This document shows, in pieces, positions 1 through 5,795 of a DNA stretch of 7,594 nt. Both the position numbers and the translations under genes were made by a program. This DNA is from JAUSIK01 sp964362915 (GTDB lineage: Archaea > Nanobdellota > Nanobdellia > Pacearchaeales > GW2011-AR1), in assembly GCA_964362915.1 (NCBI GenBank), contig CAYIGH010000040.1:1-7594 (forward strand), given 5' to 3'. Position 1 is the stretch's first letter. Each line of letters opens with the position of its first letter. A model generated the notes under the pieces. It did no database searches, was not told the origin of the DNA, and was given only the letters and a program-made list of their open reading frames with translations.

Positions 1-90
1 TTCAGTTTGCTTGTGGATTGATTACTTGGAGAGCCTGTCTATGCGGATAGGCTCTAAGGCGAAATATTTATAGCCAACTATTAATTAGAA
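1..90. other. Left-edge stretch, unassigned, with a strong hairpin at 31-54
   Basis: No complete gene is visible. GAGCCTGTC (31-39) and GATAGGCTC (46-54) form a 9-bp stem with one G-U pair and a 6-nt loop, the most stable short hairpin in the window. It could be the end of a structured RNA or a processing/termination structure of a unit entering from the left. Reading frame 1 ends at TAA 55-57 with the plausible tail LLGEPVYADRL but carries a TGA at 19-21; frame 2 stays open to TAG 71-73. Neither frame can be assigned. AATATTTATA at 63-72 could be a second TATA box for the antitoxin gene. Confidence 0.4.
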
Positions 91-100
91 AAATTTATAA
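91..100 (+). promoter_or_regulatory. TATA box (box A) of the toxin-antitoxin operon
   Basis: AAATTTATAA is centred about 27 nt before the ATG at 123. In archaea transcription starts about 25 nt after the box centre, so the transcript would begin within a few bases of the start codon. No Shine-Dalgarno sequence precedes the ATG, which fits a leaderless or nearly leaderless mRNA. Confidence 0.6.
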
Positions 101-116
101 GTAAGGAAATTCTTAC
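101..116. promoter_or_regulatory. Candidate operator: inverted repeat between TATA box and antitoxin start
   Basis: GTAAG (101-105) and CTTAC (112-116) form an exact 5-bp inverted repeat around a 6-nt spacer, directly after the TATA box and just before the expected transcription start. AbrB/MazE-type antitoxins are dimeric DNA-binding proteins that usually repress their own operon, and a protein bound here would block initiation. The repeat is short, so chance is possible in AT-rich DNA; its position is the main argument. Confidence 0.4.
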
Positions 117-122
117 TTCATT

Positions 123-356
123 ATGGAAACAAGAATAATTAAAGTAACTGATAAGGGGCAGATTTCTTTACCGGTTGGAATAAGGGATTCTTTGAAGATT
201 AAGCAAGGCGATGAACTATTTATTACGAAAAATGAAGATGCTATTGTAATAAAGAAAGTTAAGAAAGAAGATTTTAGTTATTTATTGAAACATTCTGAAA
301 AAGTTGCAAAGAAACTTTGGGATAATAAAGAGGATGAGGTTTGGGATAATGTATAA
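123..356 (+). CDS. AbrB/MazE/SpoVT-family antitoxin
   Basis: This 77-aa protein is the antitoxin of a type II toxin-antitoxin pair. Residues 4-46 are a typical swapped-hairpin AbrB domain: KVTDKGQISLP, then a short IRDSLKIKQGDEL stretch and a closing beta strand (AIVIKKV). This domain dimerises and binds DNA. The remaining acidic and aromatic tail (LWDNKEDEVWDNV) resembles the flexible toxin-binding tails of this family. The start at 123 is chosen because it gives a complete domain and sits at leaderless distance from the TATA box. The last 8 nt overlap the toxin start at 349, an arrangement that couples translation so antitoxin is made first. It probably represses its own promoter through the repeat at 101-116. 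The family call is secure; the exact partner specificity is inferred from adjacency. Confidence 0.92.
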   Translation: METRIIKVTDKGQISLPVGIRDSLKIKQGDELFITKNEDAIVIKKVKKEDFSYLLKHSEKVAKKLWDNKEDEVWDNV

Positions 357-681
357 ACAAGGCGAGATTGTAGTGGTTCCGTTTCCTTTTTCAGATTTAA
401 GTAGTATTAAACAGAGACCTGTTCTTGTCTTATCAAAGAATATTAATAATGAAAAGATAGAAGATATAATAACTTGCGGAATAACTTCAAACATTAAGGA
501 TCCAAAATATTCTGTCTTAATAGAAAATAAAAATTTGATTGAAGGAGAAATTCCAAAAACAAGTAGAATTAAGGTTGATAAGTTGTTTACAATAAGTCAG
601 GATATTGTTAAGAAAAAAATTGGAAGAATAAATAAAGAAACTTTTGAAAAAGTGAAAACAGAATTTGTTAAACTGGTTTAA
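349..681 (+). CDS. mazF: MazF/PemK-family toxin, mRNA endoribonuclease
   Basis: This 110-aa protein is of MazF size and layout. The N-terminal strand GEIVVVPFPFSDL (residues 5-17) is the family signature, followed by KQRPVLVLS (21-29), whose R23-P24 matches the conserved Arg-Pro of the MazF active site. IITCGITS (40-47) supplies the Thr/Ser usually involved in catalysis. The later SRIKVDKLFTI segment and KKKIGRI also match PemK/MazF proteins. MazF enzymes cleave single-stranded RNA at short motifs and are neutralised by the antitoxin tail. An upstream in-frame ATG at 304 would add 15 residues inside the antitoxin gene; I prefer 349 because the family normally begins right before the GEIV strand. 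No residue loss suggests inactivation. The cleavage specificity cannot be read from the sequence. Confidence 0.92.
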   Translation: MYKQGEIVVVPFPFSDLSSIKQRPVLVLSKNINNEKIEDIITCGITSNIKDPKYSVLIENKNLIEGEIPKTSRIKVDKLFTISQDIVKKKIGRINKETFEKVKTEFVKLV

Positions 682-701
682 TTGTAAAATAATCATTACA
701 A
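682..701. terminator. Small hairpin just after the toxin stop, possible 3' end
   Basis: TTGTAA (682-687) and TTACAA (696-701) form a 6-bp stem with an 8-nt loop directly after the toxin stop codon. It is AU-rich and lacks a following long T run on the plus strand, so it is a weak terminator candidate. Confidence 0.25.
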
Positions 702-739
702 ACATCCGTTTCTTTATACTATCGAAGAAAACGATGGGG

Positions 740-763
740 AGTTAATCCTCCTTAAGATTAACT
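740..763. terminator. Inverted repeat between convergent toxin and 496-aa gene
   Basis: AGTTAATC (740-747) and GATTAACT (756-763) are an exact 8-bp inverted repeat with an 8-nt spacer. It lies 13 bases beyond the stop codon of the minus-strand gene and between two converging transcripts, so it may act as a shared 3'-end structure. A second, shorter repeat (ATCG 721-724 / CGAT 732-735) lies next to it. Archaeal termination relies mainly on T runs, so the role is inferred. Confidence 0.35.
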
Positions 764-776
764 AATCACAGGGGCA

Positions 777-2267
777 TCAAAAAGCAGGCATTTCATTAGC
801 GCTCTTATAAGCAGTATATAGTTTCATGCATGCAACTCTAGCAACAACCAATGCCTGTGATCTGGCAACTCTTTCAAAATAGTTGTCTTTTGAGATATCT
901 TCATCTTCTTTCTTTTCTGGCTTGAAAATAGAGAATAAGGCACTAAAGGGATTTATATCCTCTCCCTTTTCTTCTTTTTTCTTTTCTTTCTTCTCGTCTA
1001 AGAATTCATCCAAATCAGCCTGTATTATTTCTAAACTTTCAGAAGTAGTTCCCTCCATCATCTGCATCAAATCTCCAAGATCATCTTTCTCCAATTCTCT
1101 TTTTAATATTTCCAATTCTTTCTCATTTAAAGCATAGCTGGTAAAATCTATCTCTACCCTGCCTCTGAATCCATATCCTCCTTGTGCTACTCTTTCAGGA
1201 ACAGACCTATATCTAAACTCAACAATAACTATTGTATAATATTTCTTTTTAATAATATTCTTATATGACTTAGGCAGTGCTCCGCTGCTAATATCATCAT
1301 CTAGCTTATATTCGTACCTTCCCATTAAAGTCAACTCAAACAAGCTGGTATTAAATGCAGTTACAAGCGCAGATGTTGAATTGGCTCGTTGTTCCAATAA
1401 TCTGGCTGCCTTCAAATACGGCTTTATCCACCGAGCATATAATTTAACTGAATTTACCTGATTTCTCAGATATATTTTTTCTATCTCAAATCTCTTTCTT
1501 AATTCATGTTCAGACTCTCTTATCCACTTGAAAAATTCAGATACTCTCTGCTGTAAAATTCTCTTTACCCTGTCATTCAGATCAATTTTTTCAACATGCT
1601 CCAATGAATCAGCAACCATGAACGCATCTATTAAAGTCACATAATCAAATTGTTGTGCCAGTCCTTTGATGCTTGTAGATTGCCTTTTTGGAAAATCAAC
1701 CTGATCAAGCCAGATCTGTTTTAATGATAATAAGGCAGAATTTTTCCTGGATTTATCATTAGAATTTAAATCATCATATAAAGACAATCTAATCTTAAAT
1801 TCTTTTAAGTCATATATTATATTCAAGATAGATTTAATAACTGCTCCGGCAGTTCCCATCATTTTCATTGCCTCTTCCTGCATCCTAGTCAATCTTCCGC
1901 CCATTTCAGAGAATTGCGCAGAGCCAGGCGATGTAACAAAATTATCAATAAGCTTCTCTGATTCTTTATATTCTCTATTGATATAATCCAAAATCCAGAA
2001 ATAAATCGGCTCTAACGCCTGGGAAAAATTATCATAAACAAGATTATGCTTCTCTATCGGATATTTCAAGCCATTTAGCTTGAATGGATTGCTAATGAAT
2101 TTCTCATTATCAAGGTCAATATATTCAGATTGTTTTGGCTTTGCTTTTTTTGCCGCCTCTAAATATCCCTCTTCTTTTGCTGTTTTCTTCACTTCTTTTT
2201 TAACTTCTAAGTCACAGTATAAATCAGGATTTATAGCTGCTATTAAATTGTGTATATTTACTGCCAT
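777..2267 (-). CDS. Conserved-looking 496-aa DPANN protein of unknown function
   Basis: I cannot assign a function. The protein has no signal peptide and no membrane segment, so it is probably cytosolic. It is largely helical: a charged N-terminus beginning with NPDLYC (14-19), helices through the middle with an Arg/Glu-rich, coiled-coil-like stretch at roughly 240-300, a beta-rich section near 343-378 (VIVEFRYRSVP and GGYGFRGRVEIDF), a K/E tract at about 424-435, and a last conserved-looking helix (RSQALVVARVACMKLY) near the end. It resembles from memory a family seen repeatedly in Woesearchaeota-type genomes; that is recollection, not a search. The start at 2267 follows a TATA box and a short leader without a clear Shine-Dalgarno. 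It lies 54 nt after the 263-aa gene on the same strand. It converges on the toxin gene downstream and ends with TGA. Confidence 0.85.
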   Translation of the reverse strand: MAVNIHNLIAAINPDLYCDLEVKKEVKKTAKEEGYLEAAKKAKPKQSEYIDLDNEKFISNPFKLNGLKYPIEKHNLVYDNFSQALEPIYFWILDYINREYKESEKLIDNFVTSPGSAQFSEMGGRLTRMQEEAMKMMGTAGAVIKSILNIIYDLKEFKIRLSLYDDLNSNDKSRKNSALLSLKQIWLDQVDFPKRQSTSIKGLAQQFDYVTLIDAFMVADSLEHVEKIDLNDRVKRILQQRVSEFFKWIRESEHELRKRFEIEKIYLRNQVNSVKLYARWIKPYLKAARLLEQRANSTSALVTAFNTSLFELTLMGRYEYKLDDDISSGALPKSYKNIIKKKYYTIVIVEFRYRSVPERVAQGGYGFRGRVEIDFTSYALNEKELEILKRELEKDDLGDLMQMMEGTTSESLEIIQADLDEFLDEKKEKKKEEKGEDINPFSALFSIFKPEKKEDEDISKDNYFERVARSQALVVARVACMKLYTAYKSANEMPAF

Positions 2268-2301
2268 TTTACCATCTTTTATAAAATATCTAATATTAAA
2301 T

Positions 2302-2311
2302 CTTATATAAA
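2302..2311 (-). promoter_or_regulatory. TATA box for the 496-aa gene
   Basis: On the minus strand this reads TTTATATAAG, close to the archaeal box A consensus. Its centre is about 39 nt before the ATG at 2267, which predicts a leader of roughly 13 nt. It lies between the two large minus-strand genes, so the 496-aa gene can be expressed independently of the upstream operon. Confidence 0.5.
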
Positions 2312-2321
2312 CATTACTTTA

Positions 2322-3113
2322 TCAAAAATTAAACTCAATCTTTTTTGCTTCTGCTTTCAGGTTATCTGCCCTGTTTCTCAGGATTTTTGCAATTCTTCTT
2401 GCCTCATATTTTTCATTTGCCTCTCCTAAAGTCCAATTATAAATTCTTCCTAGTGTATTTTTAGTAATAAACTTCCCAAATCCATAAAACTCTTTGGCAA
2501 TGCCTTTTATATACTGCCCTGTTGCTTTAGCTGTTTCAGATCTTGCGATTGAATTAGCCCCTTTAACAGCAGCCAAAGCACTAAGTGTCGCAATTCCTGC
2601 ATTCAAGAAAGATTCTGTATCATTTGCATTTCCAGTGTTTGTAATGTTGCTAAAAAAATCAGAGCTTCTCTCAGCAGTATCTCTTAACAATCCTTCTAAA
2701 GAATCAGCCCCATGTGTTATTAAATTAGCAATATTGGCAATTCCAAAATAAGCCAAAGGCTGTATAGTCTTTCTTAGACCTTTATTTTGGGAAAATGCAT
2801 GTTCTGTAGCCCTGTCAATAAAATATCCTATCAATAATCCAGCACTTGCTCCTGTTGCCTTTGCGGCATAATCATTAAGTTCATGCAGATTTGTCATATC
2901 GCCTCTGTAAAAGATATTAGCTAAAAATCTCTTAAAACAATTAAAATTATCAATCTCATCTAGTTTTCCTGAACTAGCAATGTAAACAGCAGCAGGCAAT
3001 GTAGTATATGCTATTCTGGCGCCAATCCTCCCTGCACTATACAAATTATCTTCAATAGTTCTATTATTTTCTTTTTCATTCTTCTCAACTTTTTTTGTCA
3101 TTATGCTTGCCAT
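2322..3113 (-). CDS. 263-aa protein with hydrophobic helices, unknown function
   Basis: Function not recognised. After a short charged N-terminus (about 1-22, rich in K, E and N) come moderately hydrophobic, Ala/Gly-rich segments at about 30-48, 87-99, 117-133 and 168-182, which could be membrane-spanning or membrane-associated helices. The C-terminus (about 235-263) is a basic, amphipathic helix ending NF. No signal peptide is evident. The start at 3113 overlaps by 29 nt the end of the small frameshifted gene upstream when that gene is read in its second frame; a second ATG at 3101 is also possible. This overlap suggests translational coupling from a promoter near 3372-3387. It may work with its neighbours, but only the shared strand and close packing support that. 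Confidence 0.75.
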   Translation of the reverse strand: MASIMTKKVEKNEKENNRTIEDNLYSAGRIGARIAYTTLPAAVYIASSGKLDEIDNFNCFKRFLANIFYRGDMTNLHELNDYAAKATGASAGLLIGYFIDRATEHAFSQNKGLRKTIQPLAYFGIANIANLITHGADSLEGLLRDTAERSSDFFSNITNTGNANDTESFLNAGIATLSALAAVKGANSIARSETAKATGQYIKGIAKEFYGFGKFITKNTLGRIYNWTLGEANEKYEARRIAKILRNRADNLKAEAKKIEFNF

Positions 3114-3328
3114 TTTCCAAATTAGTTATACTGGCTCTTTCTATTTCTTTCTGAATTGTTTCTGAAAGCCCCAGTCCATATCCTCCTTTCGAATTTTCCC
3201 TGTATATAACCCTCTCTGTTTCTCTTTCTTCCCCAAATATCATAACCATGTCTAGCCAAAAACTCATCAGCTTTAGCTATTAACTCTCTGCTTTCATTCA
3301 TTTCCTCTTCGTTTCTTGTATCTTTCAT
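3085..3328 (-). pseudogene. Small ~80-aa gene interrupted by an apparent +1 frameshift in a G run
   Basis: Two overlapping minus-strand frames each look like half of one protein. From ATG 3328 the first frame gives a natural helix (ELIAKADEFLARHGYDIW, residues 15-32), then turns into R/N-rich text and stops at 3122. The other frame looks natural only after the same point (EERETERVIYRE, SKGGYGLGLSETIQKEI) and ends with TGA at 3085. The switch falls at a GGGG run (plus-strand CCCC 3231-3234). Removing one G joins residues 1-32 to 48 further residues, giving about 80 aa. The cause may be a real indel, a sequencing error, or programmed +1 frameshifting; the sequence alone cannot decide. The product would be soluble and charged with unknown function. 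Its end overlaps the next gene by 29 nt, as expected of an intact operon. Confidence 0.6.
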
Positions 3329-3371
3329 TTTTATTTGTAATATTTTAATTACTCTTTAGTTACATAAATAG

Positions 3372-3387
3372 TATATAAATCTTTCGG
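3372..3387 (-). promoter_or_regulatory. BRE plus TATA box for the minus-strand operon
   Basis: The minus strand reads CCGAAA followed by GATTTATATA, a good match to an archaeal BRE purine element next to box A. Its centre is about 48 nt before the ATG at 3328, predicting a leader of about 20 nt. It is the only strong promoter seen before the small frameshifted gene and the 263-aa gene. Confidence 0.6.
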
Positions 3388-3438
3388 TTTGTAATTATTA
3401 TCTAGTAGTCTCAAAATCTTAATGTTATCCAAGAGAAG

Positions 3439-3448
3439 ATTTATTAAT
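3439..3448 (+). promoter_or_regulatory. TATA box for the 63-aa membrane protein gene
   Basis: ATTTATTAAT, preceded by purine-rich GAGAAG, is centred 25 nt before the ATG at 3469. This predicts transcription starting at or next to the start codon, that is, a leaderless mRNA. It is divergent from the minus-strand promoter at 3372-3387. Confidence 0.55.
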
Positions 3449-3468
3449 AAAAGAAAACTTAATAACAA

Positions 3469-3660
3469 ATGGGAAAAGTATTCATATTTTTCGGTATAAT
3501 CTTTCTTATTTTAGGCATTACTATAGTCTTTAATTCATTCCAAGGACTTACTGGCTTTGCTGTTTATGAAGATGTTGATATAAAAACAGGCTTTTTAGTA
3601 GGAGCATGGTTTGTTCTTTTAGGACTTCTTTTAGCAGTATACAGGAAAAAAGAGAAATAG
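3469..3660 (+). CDS. 63-aa two-helix membrane protein, paralogue of the N-terminus of the 277-aa protein
   Basis: The protein is almost entirely two transmembrane helices (about 4-21 and 40-57) joined by the loop NSFQGLTGFAVYEDVDIKT and ended by a basic tail (RKKEK). The basic tail suggests a cytosolic C-terminus, putting the loop outside. The loop shares the pattern N-S-x3-[LI]-T-G-[FL]-x-[VI]-Y-E with identical spacing in the N-terminus of the 277-aa protein at 4962-5795, so the two are paralogous membrane hairpins. Similar ITGF-type hairpins are, from memory, frequent in DPANN membrane proteins. The function is unknown; a small membrane anchor or assembly factor is possible. The start is fixed by the leaderless promoter spacing. 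It ends with TAG. Confidence 0.75.
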   Translation: MGKVFIFFGIIFLILGITIVFNSFQGLTGFAVYEDVDIKTGFLVGAWFVLLGLLLAVYRKKEK

Positions 3661-3680
3661 CAGATTAAACTTTTCACCAC

Positions 3681-3695
3681 AAAGGTATTTAAATA
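3681..3695 (+). promoter_or_regulatory. BRE plus TATA box for the surface protein gene
   Basis: AAAGG followed by TATTTAAATA (3686-3695) resembles BRE and box A. Its centre is about 38 nt before the ATG at 3729, so a leader of about 12 nt is predicted. That leader contains GAGG (3722-3725) three bases before the ATG, a short and tightly spaced Shine-Dalgarno-like site, the only one I noticed near a start in this window. Confidence 0.5.
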
Positions 3696-3728
3696 AAACT
3701 ATCTTAATATTTTTAATAAAAGAGGAAA

Positions 3729-4844
3729 ATGAAAAATTACAAAGGACAGTTAGCCCTCTTAATTGTCATTAGTATAATAATTTTTCTAAAGTTAGTTATT
3801 GCAAATTATTATATAGTAGACATTTATTTCACAGTTCCCAGCACTATTTATACAACCAATGAAAAAATAGAGCTTAAAGGGTATGTTTATCAAGCCAATT
3901 ATACAGATAACGGAACACTTGTTTCAGCTTCTTCTGCATTAGCAAATGCAGTTGTGAATCTGACAATAAGACACACAAATGGAACATATATTTCTAATTA
4001 TACGCTTACTACAGACAGCACTGGAGCATTTTACTCAAATAGCAATTTTTATCCAAATGCCACAAATATAACAGCTCCAGCCGCAGCCGGAAATTATTAT
4101 ATAAGTGCTGCATACAAAGATTCAAATAGCACAAGATGGTTCTCTGAAGTTGAAATCATTATTGTTAATCAAACAATTGATATACTTAGAGTAAGTTCTG
4201 AAAAAGCGGTTTACAACCCTTCCGAGGTATTAAAGATTAACGTAGAAGCAATAAGACTTTTAGGTGACAGGCATATTTAGGTTAGTAATGTTTCAGTTAA
4301 TGGCACTTTAAGAAACTCAACAAAAGAAATTCTATCAACTTTTAATTGCACTACTGGTGCCAATGGAAAGTGCACAGTCTCTACAACAGCCCCATCTACA
4401 TATGGGGACTATATCTTGGAATTAAACAATTTTAAATCTTTTAGCTCATTCTCTGTTGTCCCTTTCGCTTTTACGCTATATATGAAAGATGAGTTAGGGC
4501 AGTCGCTAAAAAATGTCTATTCCTTAGGAGAGCAGGGAACTGTAGAGATTAGAATATCAAATGCAAGTTCAGACGATACATACACCTTTTCCGGTTATAT
4601 TGCTGATTCTTCCGGCAATGTTGTAAAATCAATAAGCTCAACAGTTCTAAACAATAATAATTCGTTCGAAAACATATTTTTATTTACAGTAGATGCTATT
4701 ACATATAGTTACGGCTCTTATACAGTAACAGTCACAATATCAAAAACAGGAGACGGAAGCATAACAACTACAACATCATTTGAAGTAAAAGACTGGACAC
4801 TTTCAATAAATAAAAAATCAGCAAATTCAGGATTTCTGATATAG
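3729..4844 (+). pseudogene. Glycosylated Ig/macroglobulin-like surface protein, interrupted by in-frame TAG and truncated
   Basis: A single reading frame of 371 codons plus stop is broken only by TAG at 4278-4280 (codon 184). Residues about 7-25 form a signal peptide or N-terminal anchor (LALLIVISIIIFLKLVIA). Behind it are beta-rich domains like MG2/Ig-type repeats: one beginning VPSTIYTTNEKIELKGYV, a second beginning RVSSEKAVYNPSEVLKINV, which continues across the TAG (VSNVSVNGT ... TAPSTYGDYILELNNF), and a third ending SFEVKDWTLSI. About 15 N-x-S/T sequons occur, nine before the TAG, fitting an AglB-glycosylated exported protein. Sequence after the TAG is not decayed, so the mutation is recent, an error, or read through. 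The frame ends just after SANSGF, where from memory longer relatives continue for hundreds of residues, so the 3' end also seems lost. If unsuppressed, a 183-aa secreted fragment is made. TTG at 4416 is an unlikely restart. Confidence 0.75.
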
Positions 4845-4961
4845 CAGTAAAGCTAAAATCAATAAATCTTATTACTCAAAAAATAAGTCTATTTATAAAT
4901 TTAGCATGATAAGTTTTATATAATTGTTTTGTTATATTTTATAGTAATAATCAAGATAAAA
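4845..4961 (+). promoter_or_regulatory. Intergenic region with weak hairpin and promoter(s) for the 277-aa gene
   Basis: CTTATT (4868-4873) and AATAAG (4882-4887) can form a 6-bp AU-rich hairpin after the surface-protein remnant. ATTTATAAAT (4891-4900) is a perfect palindrome and a possible TATA box. TTTTATATAA (4914-4923) and TATATTTTATAG (4933-4944) are better box A candidates for the 277-aa gene. The second lies about 24 nt before ATG 4962 and would give a leaderless mRNA; the first would give a leader of about 17 nt. No gene and no trace of further surface-protein coding sequence is visible here. Confidence 0.45.
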
Positions 4962-5795
4962 ATGTTAAAAGAAATGATAAAAAAGAGGGCTTTGCAATTA
5001 ATAGCAGGCTTGTATATAATAGCAGGCATAGTTGGCATTATTAATTCTTTATCCTCAATTACAGGCCTTGTCATCTATGAAAATATATCCCCTAAACTAG
5101 GGTCTCTTTTAGGAATAATCTTTTTAGCATTGGGCATTTTGGTTCTTATAGCTGTGAGAGAAAAAGAAAGCATTTTGGAAACCAGACTAGCAGTTTACAA
5201 TTCCAGAAAAGGAAGAACAAAAGATGAAAACTATATGATGACAGACCCAGAATTATATTTTGAAAATTCTGGCGCAATAAGTCTTGGAAGATTTAAAAGA
5301 GAGATAAATGCGCTTAGAGAAGGCCAAAGCGGAGAAGAACTAGTAAAACTAGTCAAAGATGAATATGAACCATTTCTTGAAAAGATAGCAGAATCAGAAG
5401 ACAGAGAAAGATCCATGATAGCAATAGAATTCCTTAAGGTAATAGATCCAAAATATCAAACCATAATAACAGAACATCATCCTAGAGAAGAAGATTATTC
5501 CTTAACAAGAGAACAAAGAGAAGAAATAAAAAATGCGTTTAGATCTTATGATGGCAGAGTTACAACAGAACAAAAAGCAATTTTAAGAAAATATAATCTT
5601 ATTTTTGATAATACAGGAGGAGGAGAAGCAAAAATAAGATATCCTGGAATTGGCTATACCGTAACTGTTTCAAAAACTCCTAGTGATTTGAGAGCCGGAT
5701 TAAACCTAGTGGTAAATATAAAAGAACTAATAGAAAAAGGCAGAAAGCATGATTTAGAAAAAAAATCTAAGCAGAATCAGGGTAGAAAGGAGTAG
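4962..5795 (+). CDS. 277-aa membrane-hairpin protein with possible HicA/dsRBD-like C-terminal domain
   Basis: Residues 11-29 and 46-65 are two transmembrane helices with the loop NSLSSITGLVIYENISPKL, the same hairpin as in the 63-aa protein at 3469-3660. A soluble, presumably cytosolic, charged helical region follows (about 66-205). Residues about 207-259 have the order expected of a HicA/dsRBD-like fold: helix ILRKYNL, TGGG turn (218-221), strands KIRYPGIGYTVTVSKTP, then the TPSDLRAGLN motif (239-248) and a final helix. The catalytic His of HicA toxins (GSH/GKH position) is absent, so a binding role rather than RNase activity is more likely; this fold call is inference. ATG 4962 is preferred over TTG 4929, which would add an unlikely hydrophobic lead, and over ATG 4974. 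The last 29 nt overlap the convergent gene at 5767-6156. Ends with TAG. Confidence 0.75.
   Translation: MLKEMIKKRALQLIAGLYIIAGIVGIINSLSSITGLVIYENISPKLGSLLGIIFLALGILVLIAVREKESILETRLAVYNSRKGRTKDENYMMTDPELYFENSGAISLGRFKREINALREGQSGEELVKLVKDEYEPFLEKIAESEDRERSMIAIEFLKVIDPKYQTIITEHHPREEDYSLTREQREEIKNAFRSYDGRVTTEQKAILRKYNLIFDNTGGGEAKIRYPGIGYTVTVSKTPSDLRAGLNLVVNIKELIEKGRKHDLEKKSKQNQGRKE

Noticed and set aside
304..348. Upstream ATG extending the MazF-like toxin by 15 residues
   Set aside because: The extension lies in the antitoxin gene and is unlike the family N-terminus; ATG 349 places GEIVVVPFPF at the usual position.
883..1137. Plus-strand Ser/Phe-rich frame of 84 codons
   Set aside because: It is the complement of the K/E-rich C-terminal tract of the 496-aa protein and has low-complexity text.
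2080..2310. Plus-strand 76-codon frame opposite the N-terminus of the 496-aa gene
   Set aside because: It is antisense to a well-formed gene, rich in F/S as expected from complementing K/E-rich codons, and has no promoter.
4416..4844. Independent gene starting at TTG 4416
   Set aside because: The frame is continuous with the upstream part of the surface protein and the TTG falls in the middle of a beta domain, with no promoter or signal peptide.
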